DNA from: Pontibacillus salipaludis
GTDB taxonomy: Bacteria; Bacillota; Bacilli; Bacillales; BH030062
Assembly: GCF_014642405.1 (NCBI RefSeq)
Contig: NZ_BMIN01000006.1
Location: forward strand, 62,001 to 126,000
Length of the DNA: 64,000 nt
Direction: 5' to 3'
Both the position numbers and the translations under genes were made by a program. Shown piece after piece: positions 33,878-44,148 of the stretch. A model generated the notes under the pieces. The model saw nothing but the letters and a program-made list of their open reading frames with translations, ran no database searches and was not told where the DNA came from. Numbering within the stretch: position 1 is the first letter of the stretch; each line of letters starts with the position of its first letter.

Positions 33878-35902
33878 TTAGTTAAAATTAAATTTCTTCA
33901 TTTCATAGTCTAGTTGTTGAGATAGATCTTGTAAGCCTGTTGCGTGTCTTGCGAACTCTTCCATCGTAGCTGATATTTCTTCTGATGAAGCGGACACTTC
34001 TTCTGATGAGGAAGCGGTTTGCTGTGATAGAGCTGATATGTTTTGTATTTCGCCAAGTACTGCTTCTTTATTCTCCTGGCTTATGACTACGGACTCTTTT
34101 ACGGTACGTGCTTGATTAGCGACTCCGTTTAAGGCAGTAACAATATCGGAAAAGATTGTTTTCGTTTGTTTGACTGCTTCTTCTTGGTCCTCGACGATAC
34201 CGTTTGTCTCTCCTACTGCTTGAACTGCTTGGTTCACAACGGTTTGAATCTTTTCAATTATACTAGTTACTTGATTTGCAGAGGCTTTAGATTCTTCTGC
34301 TAATTTACGTACTTCTTCCGCTACGACCGCGAAACCTTTGCCATGTTCACCAGCTCGGGCAGCTTCTATTGAAGCGTTTAAAGCTAGCAAATTCGTTTGT
34401 TCTGTGATGTTTGAAATAGTGGTGACAAATGCATTTATCTCTTGCATATTTGTATCAATCTCTTGGACAATTGATCCTACTGTTTGAGAGGAATCTTTTG
34501 TTTCTTGAGATTTTTGAGTCAAAATTTCAACTTGTTTAAGTCCACTTGTTCCAAGATCGGCGGAGTGTTTGCTGACTTGATTCATTTCCTCTGTTGCGTC
34601 AGCGATTTGGTCCAACTGGTTGGAAAGCTCACTCATTTCTTCAGAGCTCTTTTGAGAATTCTCAGCTTGAGATGACGCTCCTTCAGCGACATCCCCAATG
34701 GCTGAAGCCACCTGTGTAATGGAGGCTGACGTCTCTGTGGTTATGGTAGAGAGGTACGTAGCAGTTTCCAGGGTTGTATTAGAAGAGCTTTCTACTGAAC
34801 GTAATGCACTAGATAAATCGTCCATCATTTCATTAAAACTATGTTCTAAATCTTTAAATTCGTCATTTGCTTTAAGGGATACACGAGTAGTTAAATCCCC
34901 ATGAGCTGCTTGATTAAAGGAACTTCGCACTTTGTTAATATTTTTAGAGATTTTTTGACTAACGATCCAGGCTGTGAGTAATGCAACGATGACAAACACG
35001 ATGCACATGACAAGCGTAATGGTTTTAATGCTACTCGTTCGTTGTGCAAATTCGCTATTTTCTAGCGTGGATAGAACTTTCCAACCTGTCACTTCATTGG
35101 TTGTGAAGACAGAAGCCTTTGTTTCTTCGTTATACGTATACTCTTTTGTTCCTTCTTCATTTTGACTGAGGTGATCCCAAATCCCGATCTCTTTGAGCGT
35201 ATCAGTTCCAATCAATGATGTGTCAGGATGGGTGATTAATTGCCCGTTGTTGCCCACAAGGACCACATAGCCTTCATGCCCAATTACGATATCATTTGTC
35301 ATTTTTGCGATATCGGTAAGGTTAATATCGATGCCGATTACTCCGGCGACCTTGCCTTCTTTTTCAACAGATTTGGAAAGGGTTACGATTGTATTTCCGG
35401 ATGACTCATCTTGATAGGGCTCCCCAATAATGAGCTCTCCTTGCTGTCCGACAGCATTTTTGTACCAGGGGCGACTGGTTGGATCAAAGTTATCTGGTAG
35501 GGAAGAGGAAGCTTCTTTAGGTGCCATGAGCAATTCCCCGCGTTCTGTTGCAAAATAAACATGCTTATAATCTTCTCTGGTATCACGTGTCCCATCTAAT
35601 AGATAGGAAGCGTAAGTACGATTATTTTCATTGCTATAATAATCGGTGAAATTTATATTGTTAGCCATTAAATTCATTTGCCCTTCAATTCCTTCAAAAA
35701 GGTTTGTCAGACCATTATCTACTTCTCTAACAACCTGGAGAGATGATTCCTTCACCTCGTCCTTAATGATTGCTTCTGTTTTCATAATAGAGAAAACCCC
35801 TAACGTAAGAAGAGGGACAATGGCTAAAAGGGACATTACGATAATCATCTTTGATTTTACGGTGTTCAGTTTAAAATTTCTTGCTTTTTTTGATTTCTTC
35901 AA
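33878..35902 (-). CDS. Methyl-accepting chemotaxis protein (dCache-HAMP-MCP)
   Basis: 674 aa. TM1 ([21 protein letters not shown]), a dCache_1 ligand domain (about 40-280, with SRPWYKNA and GVIGIDINL), TM2 ([20 protein letters not shown]), a HAMP domain and a full cytoplasmic signalling hairpin with the conserved tip [31 protein letters not shown]-type core. It should sense a small extracellular ligand and control CheA. The start is TTG 35902, 7 nt after AGGAGG. A SigD-like promoter at 36135-36161 fits motility control. The WYKNA motif is typical of amino-acid-sensing dCache domains, but the ligand is unknown. Confidence 0.92.
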   Translation of the reverse strand: MKKSKKARNFKLNTVKSKMIIVMSLLAIVPLLTLGVFSIMKTEAIIKDEVKESSLQVVREVDNGLTNLFEGIEGQMNLMANNINFTDYYSNENNRTYASYLLDGTRDTREDYKHVYFATERGELLMAPKEASSSLPDNFDPTSRPWYKNAVGQQGELIIGEPYQDESSGNTIVTLSKSVEKEGKVAGVIGIDINLTDIAKMTNDIVIGHEGYVVLVGNNGQLITHPDTSLIGTDTLKEIGIWDHLSQNEEGTKEYTYNEETKASVFTTNEVTGWKVLSTLENSEFAQRTSSIKTITLVMCIVFVIVALLTAWIVSQKISKNINKVRSSFNQAAHGDLTTRVSLKANDEFKDLEHSFNEMMDDLSSALRSVESSSNTTLETATYLSTITTETSASITQVASAIGDVAEGASSQAENSQKSSEEMSELSNQLDQIADATEEMNQVSKHSADLGTSGLKQVEILTQKSQETKDSSQTVGSIVQEIDTNMQEINAFVTTISNITEQTNLLALNASIEAARAGEHGKGFAVVAEEVRKLAEESKASANQVTSIIEKIQTVVNQAVQAVGETNGIVEDQEEAVKQTKTIFSDIVTALNGVANQARTVKESVVISQENKEAVLGEIQNISALSQQTASSSEEVSASSEEISATMEEFARHATGLQDLSQQLDYEMKKFNFN

Positions 35903-35935
35903 GTTTGGCCTCCTGATGGTGTGTATGTAACGACG

Positions 35936-36046
35936 CTACGATGATCCTGGTTCTATATTGACTAATTCATCTGTTGTACATAACTCTCGTAGCAATTGTT
36001 CAATTTCCTCTTTGGTAAGTGGTTCTAAATCTGAATTGTAGTTGAT
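35936..36046 (-). CDS. Possible small ORF with non-standard (ATC) start before the mcp gene
   Basis: AGGAGGACAAGC on the minus strand is followed by ATC and 36 open codons to TAG (INYNSDLEPLTKEEIEQLLR, then ELCTTDELVNIEPGSS). The RBS and spacing are ideal but no ATG, GTG or TTG is present at that place. It may be a gene whose start mutated from ATG, a rare AUC start, or chance. It lies between the SigD-like promoter and the chemoreceptor. No family recognised. Confidence 0.3.
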   Translation of the reverse strand: MNYNSDLEPLTKEEIEQLLRELCTTDELVNIEPGSS

Positions 36047-36134
36047 GCTTGTCCTCCTATTATTCAAAGAAGTGATTAGCTGTGTTAATGGTAAGGTGAA
36101 TACTCATACCTAGGAACAATGACCGACTTACTGT

Positions 36135-36161
36135 TTATCGGAACGTATCAGGAATGTTTTA
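36135..36161 (-). promoter_or_regulatory. SigD-type promoter candidate for the chemoreceptor
   Basis: Minus strand: TAAA, 15-bp spacer, TCCGATAA; compare the B. subtilis SigD consensus TAAA-N15-GCCGATAT (6 of 8 in the -10). About 230 bp upstream of the chemoreceptor start, with the small ORF in between. Confidence 0.6.
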
Positions 36162-36221
36162 ACATAAACGATAAAAATTTTAATAAATGATAGAATTTGT
36201 ACATCACTCTGATAGAGAAGT

Positions 36222-36330
36222 GAAGGGTGCCAGGGACGCTTTAATGCTTTAGCGCGAGGGAGGGTGCCAGGCACCCTTTAATGCTTTAGAGCGAAACATG
36301 GTGTCTGGCACCCTTTAGTGTGGTAAAGCG
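36222..36330. repeat. R2 (REP-like) cluster, 3 palindromes
   Basis: GGGTGCCAGGGACGC (degenerate), GGGTGCCAGGCACCC (perfect) and TGGTGTCTGGCACCC, with TTTAATGCTTTAGAGC tails. Confidence 0.88.
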
Positions 36331-36340
36331 AGAGGGCGTG

Positions 36341-36376
36341 AAAAAACCGGCTTCTTTTTAGGGAAGCCGGTTTTTT
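36341..36376. terminator. Terminator of the dpp-ykf operon
   Basis: AAAAAACCGGCTTC/GGAAGCCGGTTTTTT hairpin immediately downstream of ykfD (minus strand). Confidence 0.9.
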
Positions 36377-36378
36377 GT

Positions 36379-37404
36379 TTAGCGGATGTTTACTTTCATG
36401 CCGCCTTTTGTGTCGTTGATTGGGGTTTTGTCTTCGATCTCCTCGTTGTAGAGGTGGCAGGCCACGTAGTGGTTCTTCGTGACTTGTTGCCATTTTGGTA
36501 CGGTTTCAGCGCAAGCTTCCATGGCCATCGGGCAGCGGGTACGGAACACGCAGCCGCTTGGTGGGTTAATGGGGCTTGGTAGTTCGCCCTCTATCACGAT
36601 CTGCTCTCGTTCGTCCTCGATATCAGGGTCTGGTATCGGTACAGCGGAGAGGAGGGCTTTCGTGTATGGGTGAAGCGGATTTTTATACAGTTCCTCGGCA
36701 TCTGTTAGTTCTACCATATTGCCAAGGTACATGACGCCGATGCGGTCGGAGATGTGCTGAACCATCGACAGATCATGGGCAATAAAGAGATACGTTAATC
36801 CTTTTTCTTTTTGAAGCTTTTCTAATAGATTTACAACCTGAGCCTGAACGGAAACATCGAGTGCTGAAATGGGTTCATCGGCGATGATAATTTCAGGGTC
36901 TAGTGCAAGCGCTCGTGCGATTCCGATACGTTGTCGTTGTCCGCCACTAAATTCATGAGGGTAACGATTGGCGTGGTCGCGTGTTAACCCGACTTCTTCA
37001 AGAAGCTCATAGATGCGCTTCATTTTTTCTTTCTGGTCCTTATAAATACCGTGAACTTCTAGTGGTTCTGCGATAATTTCAGCCACCGTTGAACGGGGGT
37101 TTAAAGACGCATACGGATCCTGGAAGATCATCTGCATGTTGCGCTTAAGTTCAAATTCTTCTTTACCTTGCAGTTCGTGAACGTTTTTTCCATTATAGAG
37201 AACTTCACCGTCCGTGCTATTGTAGAGCCCCATAATGGTTCGTCCTGCCGTTGATTTTCCGCAACCTGATTCTCCAACAAGACCAAATGTTTCCCCGTTG
37301 TAAATGTCAAAACTAATGCCATCTACCGCTTTCAGTACTTGTCCGCGCCCAAGATCAAAGTGCTTTTTAATATCTTTTACTTGTAAGATTGCTTCGTTTT
37401 TCAT
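36379..37404 (-). CDS. ykfD: Peptide ABC transporter ATPase (ykfD)
   Basis: ATG 37404 overlaps the ykfC stop as ATGA; 341 aa. OppF/DppF-type ATPase: Walker [11 protein letters not shown]-loop [11 protein letters not shown], signature LSGGQ-like FSGGQRQRI, Walker B IIADEP, H-loop IAHDLSMV. The C-terminal Cys-rich oligopeptide-transporter tail is seen in [15 protein letters not shown]. Last gene of the dppA-E ykfA-D order known in B. subtilis. It probably pairs with DppD to energise the DppBC permease. Confidence 0.93.
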   Translation of the reverse strand: MKNEAILQVKDIKKHFDLGRGQVLKAVDGISFDIYNGETFGLVGESGCGKSTAGRTIMGLYNSTDGEVLYNGKNVHELQGKEEFELKRNMQMIFQDPYASLNPRSTVAEIIAEPLEVHGIYKDQKEKMKRIYELLEEVGLTRDHANRYPHEFSGGQRQRIGIARALALDPEIIIADEPISALDVSVQAQVVNLLEKLQKEKGLTYLFIAHDLSMVQHISDRIGVMYLGNMVELTDAEELYKNPLHPYTKALLSAVPIPDPDIEDEREQIVIEGELPSPINPPSGCVFRTRCPMAMEACAETVPKWQQVTKNHYVACHLYNEEIEDKTPINDTKGGMKVNIR

Positions 37405-38348
37405 ACGTCTTCTTCTTTCTCCTCCCAATAGCGGCGCGCGCTGCACAGTTCTTTTTCATAGATCGTGTCTTTAAGGTCAATGATCTCAATGTTTTTGCCT
37501 GTGTTAGGGGAGTGAAGCATTTTGCCATCTCCGTAGTAAAGGCCTACGTGGTGTAACTTGCCTTTGCCTTCCTCATAGGCAAAGAACAACAAGTCACCTG
37601 GCTGTAAGTGATCAAGATCTACTTTTTGACCACTTTCGGCTTGGTCGTGTGCGTCACGAGGGATTTCGTACCCTTGTGCTTTGTGCATATTGTAGGTGAA
37701 CCCTGAACAGTCATACCCAAACGAACTCATGCCGCCCCAGAAGTACGGAAGGTCGACAAATACTTCGCCAGATTTCAAGATATCTTCACCTGTCCCTTTT
37801 GGAATATCTTCGAGGGAAGGGTAGACCGCGACCTCCTCAACAGAGAAATAGCCACCTCCGTGTGGACTTAAAACGCCAACGAAATCTTCTTCTTTCGTTT
37901 GTACCGGAAGTGTCGTTAAATAACTCACATCAAGGAATGGTTTCTTATAAGGATCGTATAAAGTAGCTTGTCTTGTTTTAACAACGGCTACTCCATTACC
38001 TGTCCATGATTCACTTGGGAGTTCTCTCAATTGGGTGAGTGGAACCCAGCCAGGATAGCCTCGTTCATCTTTTCTAGAGGGTTGGGTCGGAACGATAATG
38101 TGCGCCCATTCACCTTGGATATCTACTAGCAAAACTTCTTCGCCGTATAAAAGTTGGGATTGAATTAAGTTTTCGTCACTTAAGGCAAGCCTAGGCTCGT
38201 ACGTTAAACTGGTATGCCATTGTTGCAGGTCGATCGGGTTTGAAATGCCTGGTGCATCAATTTCACGTGGGGATTCTGGTGATGTCCACACTGTTGCTAC
38301 GGGTACTTGGACGACCCAGGTCGTACTCGTTACTGTCTCTTGACTCAT
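37401..38348 (-). CDS. ykfC: Gamma-D-glutamyl-L-diamino acid endopeptidase (ykfC, NlpC/P60)
   Basis: 315 aa. Two SH3b-like domains (about 10-175) precede NlpC/P60 (about 190-310) with catalytic C214 in YDCSGF, H267 in [11 protein letters not shown] and H279 in MLHSP. YkfC cuts L-Ala-gamma-D-Glu from imported murein peptides. No signal peptide, as expected for the cytosolic enzyme. It passes L-Ala-D-Glu to the epimerase YkfB encoded just upstream. RBS AAAGGAGG. Confidence 0.93.
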   Translation of the reverse strand: MSQETVTSTTWVVQVPVATVWTSPESPREIDAPGISNPIDLQQWHTSLTYEPRLALSDENLIQSQLLYGEEVLLVDIQGEWAHIIVPTQPSRKDERGYPGWVPLTQLRELPSESWTGNGVAVVKTRQATLYDPYKKPFLDVSYLTTLPVQTKEEDFVGVLSPHGGGYFSVEEVAVYPSLEDIPKGTGEDILKSGEVFVDLPYFWGGMSSFGYDCSGFTYNMHKAQGYEIPRDAHDQAESGQKVDLDHLQPGDLLFFAYEEGKGKLHHVGLYYGDGKMLHSPNTGKNIEIIDLKDTIYEKELCSARRYWEEKEEDV

Positions 38349-38369
38349 TTGGATTGCCTCCTTTTGGGG

Positions 38370-39464
38370 TTAGGAAAGAACTTGATCAAGGTGTACGGAT
38401 GTGATGCCAAGACCAGCGCCTTCTGAAAATATTATATGGCGACCGTTATACGTAACGCCGCCTTCAATCGAATCGTTCAAAAGCATGAGTGGCGCATCAA
38501 AGTCTACGAAACGAACATTCTTTTGACTGGCAGCAAAATGAGCTGCAGCTGTAATGCCGATCTTCGTTTCAATCATGCTACCAACCATACAAGGAACGCC
38601 GTAACTTTCTGCTAGTTTGTTAATCTGCATGGCCTGGTGTATGCCGCCTGATTTCATAAGTTTAATATTAATAAGATCAGTACTTCTCGTTTCTAGCACT
38701 TGTTTCGCTTGATGGGGGGAGAAGACGCTCTCATCAGCCATGATCGGTGTTTGAGTAGCATCGGTTACTCTCTTCAGGCCTTCGATATCGTGTGCTTTTA
38801 CAGGTTGCTCAACAAGCTCAATTCGTAAGTCTAACTCTTCCATTCGTTGAATCGCATAAATCGCTTCTTTAACCGTCCATCCTTGATTCGCATCAAGGCG
38901 AATGGTTGGTTCATGACCGATCTTTTCTCGGATCTTTCTGATACGCTCGATATCTTTTTCAATTTCATCTTTGCCCACTTTAACCTTTAGAACGTTAAAG
39001 CCTTCTTGAATATATTGCGTGGCATCAGCAGCCATTTCCTCCGGGTCATTCACGCTAACTGTATAGTCTGTCTCAAGTTCTGATTTGTATCCACCGAGCA
39101 ACTGATAAAGAGGAAGTCCACAAGCTTGAGCGAAGCAGTCATGAAGCGCCATATCAACAGCGGCTTTTGCACTCGTATTACCAACCATTGATTGAGCTAG
39201 GGATTCGAATAGCGCTTCTCTGTTCAAGAGTGATTTCTCAAGAAGTAAAGGTTTTATAATATGACTAATTGCATATTCGATGCTTGCGATACTTTCGCCC
39301 GTAATGACATGAGTTGGTGGTGCTTCACCCCAGCCAGTGATTCCATTATCGCACGTTACTTTTACATATATACTTTCTGCAACCGTTACTGTACGAAGGG
39401 CAGTCTTAAACGGCTTCTTCAGGGGTTCAGCAACAGGGTACGTTTCGATCGATTTGATCTGCAT
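38370..39464 (-). CDS. ykfB: L-Ala-D/L-Glu epimerase (ykfB)
   Basis: ATG 39464 is 8 nt after AGAGGA; ATG 39473 overlaps that RBS. 364 aa, enolase-superfamily MLE_N plus catalytic barrel. Active-site features: KVKVG (lysine pair), RLDANQGW (metal Asp), ELVEQP (Glu), ADESVF (Asp) and NIKLMKSGG (second Lys). It converts L-Ala-D-Glu to L-Ala-L-Glu so that ordinary peptidases can hydrolyse it. Cotranscribed in the dpp-ykf operon. Confidence 0.93.
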   Translation of the reverse strand: MQIKSIETYPVAEPLKKPFKTALRTVTVAESIYVKVTCDNGITGWGEAPPTHVITGESIASIEYAISHIIKPLLLEKSLLNREALFESLAQSMVGNTSAKAAVDMALHDCFAQACGLPLYQLLGGYKSELETDYTVSVNDPEEMAADATQYIQEGFNVLKVKVGKDEIEKDIERIRKIREKIGHEPTIRLDANQGWTVKEAIYAIQRMEELDLRIELVEQPVKAHDIEGLKRVTDATQTPIMADESVFSPHQAKQVLETRSTDLINIKLMKSGGIHQAMQINKLAESYGVPCMVGSMIETKIGITAAAHFAASQKNVRFVDFDAPLMLLNDSIEGGVTYNGRHIIFSEGAGLGITSVHLDQVLS

Positions 39465-39485
39465 GGCGTTCATCCTCTCGAAGTG

Positions 39486-40403
39486 TTAATACACACCTGG
39501 TTCAATAGTAAGGGTCTTACTCGGAGTAGACAGGGTCCCCTTCGTCCCAAGAGGGATCGCGAAATGGGGGAGGCAGTGTCCAATTTTAAATCCTGATAGA
39601 ACAGGTTTGTTTAGATTAGCAAAATAAAAATGCAACACTTCATCTAAGGAGAGGGAGGCTTCTTTCTTCGGGTCTGATTCTGAAAAATCCCCTACAATCA
39701 CTCCAGCAGCATCTTCAAATTTACCTGCTTGTCTTAATTGGTTTAAAAAAGAGTCAATCCGATACGGCTCTTCACCAATATCCTCGATAAGTAACAGTTT
39801 CCCTTTTGTGTCAATCTCAAACGAAGTCCCGATGGAGGTAACGAGTAATGAAAGGTTACCACCGACGATTTCACCAGAAGCTTCTCCTTTTGAAATCATA
39901 TGTAAAGGGGAGAAGGATTCATCGTATGTTAGATTTTGAGGAGAGAAAAGTTGGTCAAACATCGCTCTTGATTGGTCGTCGAAGGTTTCCTTCCCAATGT
40001 CAGATCCAAGCATAGGGCCATGGAACGTTGTGAGTCCGGTTTGTTGCCTGATGGCTGTATGTAAAAATGTAATATCGCTGTATCCCCAAAAGATCTTAGG
40101 GTTGTTTCGTATTAAATCATAATCAATGTAATCTGCGATGCGGGCTGTACCGTATCCACCGCCTGCACAGATGATGCCATCAATGGTTGGGTCTTGAAAA
40201 AAATCATGGAGATCTTTTAATCGTTCTTCGTCTGTACCCGCTAAATGGCCGTATGTACGGGATACGTTTGGTCCTATTTTGACGTGTAGTCCTTTTTGTT
40301 CGAAAAAGGGGATTGCCTTATTCATATTATCTAAGTTCGGAGGGCTGGCTGGTGCAATGACGCCAATGGTGTCGCCCTTCTTCAAGCGTTTTGGTATAAG
40401 CAC
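39486..40403 (-). CDS. ykfA: LD-carboxypeptidase, S66 family (ykfA)
   Basis: GTG 40403 lies 7 nt after GGAAG; the frame extends to 40472 but that stretch forms a hairpin, so GTG is preferred (305 aa). S66/MccF-like: the Ser nucleophile is in FWGYSDITFLH, with the GHCLPHFAIPLG C-terminal His motif and GAGGG-type loops (ICAGGGYGTARI). It removes the terminal D-Ala from murein tetrapeptides. Placement after dppE matches B. subtilis ykfA. Confidence 0.9.
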   Translation of the reverse strand: MLIPKRLKKGDTIGVIAPASPPNLDNMNKAIPFFEQKGLHVKIGPNVSRTYGHLAGTDEERLKDLHDFFQDPTIDGIICAGGGYGTARIADYIDYDLIRNNPKIFWGYSDITFLHTAIRQQTGLTTFHGPMLGSDIGKETFDDQSRAMFDQLFSPQNLTYDESFSPLHMISKGEASGEIVGGNLSLLVTSIGTSFEIDTKGKLLLIEDIGEEPYRIDSFLNQLRQAGKFEDAAGVIVGDFSESDPKKEASLSLDEVLHFYFANLNKPVLSGFKIGHCLPHFAIPLGTKGTLSTPSKTLTIEPGVY

Positions 40404-40430
40404 AAGCGTTCTTCCTTCCTTATGTAGGAT

Positions 40431-40465
40431 GAAAAGAGGCTTGCCCGGAATGGGAGCCTCTTTTC
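40431..40465 (-). terminator. Intra-operon hairpin between dppE and ykfA
   Basis: GAAAAGAGGCT/AGCCTCTTTTC stem followed by ATCC on the minus strand. Probably partial termination or 3'-end protection that gives more dppE than ykf mRNA. Confidence 0.7.
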
Positions 40466-40493
40466 GATCCAAGTATATTCATGTTTATGTGCG

Positions 40494-42158
40494 TTATTCT
40501 TTAGAAGCCCACTTCAGTTCTAAATAACCAACTGGGTGGCGGATAATATCTGATACGTTGTCTTTGTTAAGGAACACGTGGTTATAGAAGTGAACCGGGA
40601 AGATAGGCATTTCTTCAAATAAAATTTTCTCAGCCTCATACATGAGTTCCCAGCGCTTCTCATCGCTTGATTCTGCTTTAGCATCTGCAATCAGTTGGTC
40701 ATACTCATCATTAGACCAGCCTGTACGGTTCATAACAGAGTCAGATGTGAAGCTTTCTAAGAAGTTAATAGGATCACCGTAGTCTGCTAGGAATGAACTA
40801 CGAGATAGTTGGTGTTTCAAGTCTTTCTGGTCTTGAAGGAATACGTTCCACTCTGTATTTTCAAGGCCGATTTCTACATCTAGAACAGTCTTGAACTTCT
40901 GTTGAAGCGCCTCAGCGATCGCTTTATGTGATTCGCTAGTGTTATACGTAAGGGTAACTTCAGGAAGCTCATCATAGCCTTCCTCTTTCATACCTTCTTC
41001 TAGTAGCTGTTTTGCTTTTTCTGGATCGGTTTCAAGCATGTTACCGTTTTGTTCACGGAAGTCATTTCCAGATGGGTCTTGGAATCCGTAAGATACGAAA
41101 CCATAAGCTGGCTGCTCTTTATTCTTCGTGACATATTCAACAATTTCCTGCTGGTCTACAGCAAGAGCGAATGCTTTACGGATTTTTTCGTTTTGGAACG
41201 GTTCTTCTGTTACGTTAAAGCGATAGAAGTACGTACCAGCTTGTTCTGTAATGGAAACCGCATCGCTATCAATTAATTCCTCAGACATTTCAGAAGGGAT
41301 CTCAGAAACATCTAGGTCACCACTTTCAAATAGCTGGTATTCTGTATTGGTGTCGTCTACCATAGCGAAGTGAACTTGCTCTAGAGTAACCGTTTCAGCA
41401 TCCCAATAGTTTTCGTTTTTCTTAAGAAGCATGTCTTTATCTTTATTGTATTCAGCAAGGTTGAATGGACCATTTCCTACGAATGAGTCAGCTTCAGCAA
41501 ACCACTCAGGGTTCTCTGTAGCAACACTTTCGTTAATTGGGAAGAAGGCTGGGTTTGAAATCACATGAGTAAAGAAACCAGTTGGTGCTTCAAGCGTAAC
41601 TTTTAATTCTTTTTCACTCACAGCTTCAACCATGACGTCTTCTTTTGAACCTTCTCCTTTGTTGAATGCTTCGCCGCCTTTAATAAAGTAACCAAGGAAT
41701 GCTGCTGGAGAAGCTGTTTCAGGATCTAGAAGTCGTTTCCAAGCATACACGAAATCGCCTGCAGTCACATCGTCGCCATTCGACCATTTCGCGTTGTCGC
41801 GGATCATGAACGTGTAAACAGTACCGTCTTCAGAAACCTTCCAGTCTTCAGCTGTTGCAGCTTCTGGAGTGTGTTCTTTACCAAGACGAGTAAGACCTTC
41901 CATTAAGTTGTTCAATACGTTCCAAGAAGCAGAGTCAAAACCTTTTGGAGGATCAAGCGATGTTGGGTTCTGCCCGTTGTTTAAATTGAGCGTTGTTACG
42001 TCATCGCCGCTCGTGTCCTCGTTTGTTTCACCGCTGTTGTCTTCGTTTTCTGTTTCTGTCTCGTCACTGTCTCCGTCACCAGAGCTGTCTGTTGCTGTAC
42101 AAGCAGCCAGGGTAAAAGCGAATAGAACCGTGAGGAGAAGCATCAACCATTTCTTCAT
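40494..42158 (-). CDS. dppE: Peptide-binding lipoprotein (dppE/OppA-type)
   Basis: 554 aa. Lipoprotein signal with lipobox LAAC at residue 20 (LFAFTLAACTA), then an acidic low-complexity linker rich in D, E, S and T (about 22-50). SBP_bac_5 domain with EDGTVYTFMIRDNAKWSNGDDVTAGDFVY. Binds di/tri- or murein peptides for the DppBC channel. The acidic linker suggests adaptation to salt. RBS GAAAGGGG. Confidence 0.93.
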   Translation of the reverse strand: MKKWLMLLLTVLFAFTLAACTATDSSGDGDSDETETENEDNSGETNEDTSGDDVTTLNLNNGQNPTSLDPPKGFDSASWNVLNNLMEGLTRLGKEHTPEAATAEDWKVSEDGTVYTFMIRDNAKWSNGDDVTAGDFVYAWKRLLDPETASPAAFLGYFIKGGEAFNKGEGSKEDVMVEAVSEKELKVTLEAPTGFFTHVISNPAFFPINESVATENPEWFAEADSFVGNGPFNLAEYNKDKDMLLKKNENYWDAETVTLEQVHFAMVDDTNTEYQLFESGDLDVSEIPSEMSEELIDSDAVSITEQAGTYFYRFNVTEEPFQNEKIRKAFALAVDQQEIVEYVTKNKEQPAYGFVSYGFQDPSGNDFREQNGNMLETDPEKAKQLLEEGMKEEGYDELPEVTLTYNTSESHKAIAEALQQKFKTVLDVEIGLENTEWNVFLQDQKDLKHQLSRSSFLADYGDPINFLESFTSDSVMNRTGWSNDEYDQLIADAKAESSDEKRWELMYEAEKILFEEMPIFPVHFYNHVFLNKDNVSDIIRHPVGYLELKWASKE

Positions 42159-42179
42159 ACTAATTTCCCCTTTCGAATT

Positions 42180-43172
42180 TTATGTAGCTATATATTTTTT
42201 TGCTCGTTCATCCTGAAGCCAGCAATCCACTTCTTGCGTATCGCTAAGCTTCGTATGAACGGGGTACACGTTTTCGCACACTTCCATGGCTTTTGGACAT
42301 CGTGCTGTAAAAGGACACCCTTTTGGGGGCGAGAATAGGTCTGGTGGTGTACCGTTGATTGGAATCAATTGATCACCGCGCTGATCAAGGCGAGGTACTG
42401 AATTCAATAATCCTTGTGTATAGGGATGCTGCGGATTATAAAAGATTTCTCTTCTGGTACCGACTTCGATGACCTTACCGGCATACATAACGGCGATTCG
42501 GTCAGCGATTTTGGCAACAACTCCAAGGTCATGGGTAATTAATATAATGGAAACGCCCGTTTGCTCCTGAATTTTATTAAAAAGCTGGAGAATTTGGGCT
42601 TGAATCGTCACATCGAGAGCTGTAGTTGGTTCGTCTGCAATTAATAGCTCTGGCTCACAAATAAGCGCCATGGCAATCACGATACGTTGCCTCATACCAC
42701 CACTAAATTGGTGTGGGTGTTGCTTCATTCGTTCTTTTGGATTTGGAATGCCAACTAGATTTAGCATCTCAATGGCTTGTTCATTCGCATCATGTGATGA
42801 AATCTTTTTGTGTTGCTTCAATCCCTCTGTCAGTTGATCGCCGACAGTGAGGGTAGGATTAAGCGCGGTCATAGGATCTTGGAAGATCATCGAGATGTCT
42901 ACGCCGCGAATTTTTCTGATGTCTTTATTGGACATCTTGGTCAGGTCCTGATCCTTAAAGTGAATCGAACCTTTTGTGATTTTCCCGGGTGGGGAAGGGA
43001 TGAGCTTCATAATGCTGCTAGCCGTTACGCTTTTCCCGCACCCTGATTCTCCAACGATGGCGAGTGTTTCGCCTTTATGAAGGTCCAAGTTGACACCACG
43101 AACGGCTTGGACTTCACCTCCATAGGTCGTAAACGAAACGTGGAGGTCTTTAATATCGAGTATTTTTTCCAC
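42180..43172 (-). CDS. dppD: Dipeptide ABC transporter ATPase (dppD)
   Basis: 330 aa OppD/DppD-type. Walker [20 protein letters not shown], signature FSGGMRQRI, Walker B LLIADEPTTALD, and the C-terminal GCPFTARCPKAMEVC cluster, which in DppD homologues holds a metal centre. Cytoplasmic ATPase of the dpp importer, partner of YkfD in the same operon. It is 6 bp from dppC. Confidence 0.93.
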   Translation of the reverse strand: MEKILDIKDLHVSFTTYGGEVQAVRGVNLDLHKGETLAIVGESGCGKSVTASSIMKLIPSPPGKITKGSIHFKDQDLTKMSNKDIRKIRGVDISMIFQDPMTALNPTLTVGDQLTEGLKQHKKISSHDANEQAIEMLNLVGIPNPKERMKQHPHQFSGGMRQRIVIAMALICEPELLIADEPTTALDVTIQAQILQLFNKIQEQTGVSIILITHDLGVVAKIADRIAVMYAGKVIEVGTRREIFYNPQHPYTQGLLNSVPRLDQRGDQLIPINGTPPDLFSPPKGCPFTARCPKAMEVCENVYPVHTKLSDTQEVDCWLQDERAKKYIAT

Positions 43173-43178
43173 TTGAGG

Positions 43179-44147
43179 TTACCTCCTTAACTTCGGATCG
43201 AGTGCGTCCTGTAATCCGTCACCTAGTACGTTGAACGCAAACATTGTGGCTGAAATAAAGAATGCTGGGAAGAAAAGTCGCCACCAATCTCCTGATAAAA
43301 TTACCCCTAATGCATCGTTTGCCATAACACCCCAGCTTGCGAATGGCGACTGAATGCCAAGGCCTAAGAAGCTAAGGAAGGCTTCTGCGAAAATGGCTGT
43401 TGGAACGGTAAGCGTCATTTGAACAATAATTGGCCCCATCGTATTAGGGAGTAAATTTTTTCGAATAATACGGCTCGTCTTTGTTCCAAACGATTGCGAG
43501 GCGAGTACGAATTCATTTTGTTTGATTTGTAGGACTTGTCCCCGGACAATCCTGGCCATTCCGACCCATCCTGTTACGGTAAGGGCGACAATGATGGTAA
43601 ATAAACTTGGGCCTAATACGACTAGTAGTAAAATGACAACGAGTAGGTACGGAAGGCCGTACAAGATTTCAATGATACGCATCATCACGTTGTCCGTGCG
43701 CCCGCCTTTGTAGCCGGCGATTCCTCCGTATGTAACTCCAATAAAGAAGTCTATGATAGCAGCCATAAGGCCTACAAATAAGGAAATGCGTGCCCCGTAC
43801 CATGTTCTTGTAAATACGTCGCGACCCAGGTTATCGGTTCCGAACCAGTGATCGGCAGATGGGGGAAGATTTTGTTCTGGTAGATTCCCATCGCTTACCG
43901 TATAAGGTGAAAAGATTGGACCGAAAATCGCCATAAGGCCAAGTACTATTAGAAAAATAAGGCCTCCCATAGCGAGCGTGTTTCCTCTCAGGCGTCGCCA
44001 TGCGTCTTGCCAATAGGAAAGAGAGGGGCGGACCACGGTCTCAGCGCTTTCGGCATCTTTCTCTTTCGGTTTAAACCATTCATCTGGAATTTCCGACGAG
44101 GTGGAGGGTGTGTGTTGGTCTTTGGTTTCTTTCGTTTCTGTGAGCAC
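43179..44147 (-). CDS. dppC: Dipeptide ABC transporter permease (dppC)
   Basis: 322 aa. A soluble N-terminal stretch of about 50 residues precedes an OppC_N helix and a BPD_transp_1 domain. The EAA loop for ATPase contact is ASQSFGTKTSRIIRKNLLPN. Ends GDGLQDALDPKLRR, typical of OppC/DppC. Two-base gap to dppB. Confidence 0.92.
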   Translation of the reverse strand: MLTETKETKDQHTPSTSSEIPDEWFKPKEKDAESAETVVRPSLSYWQDAWRRLRGNTLAMGGLIFLIVLGLMAIFGPIFSPYTVSDGNLPEQNLPPSADHWFGTDNLGRDVFTRTWYGARISLFVGLMAAIIDFFIGVTYGGIAGYKGGRTDNVMMRIIEILYGLPYLLVVILLLVVLGPSLFTIIVALTVTGWVGMARIVRGQVLQIKQNEFVLASQSFGTKTSRIIRKNLLPNTMGPIIVQMTLTVPTAIFAEAFLSFLGLGIQSPFASWGVMANDALGVILSGDWWRLFFPAFFISATMFAFNVLGDGLQDALDPKLRR

Positions 44148-44148
44148 C

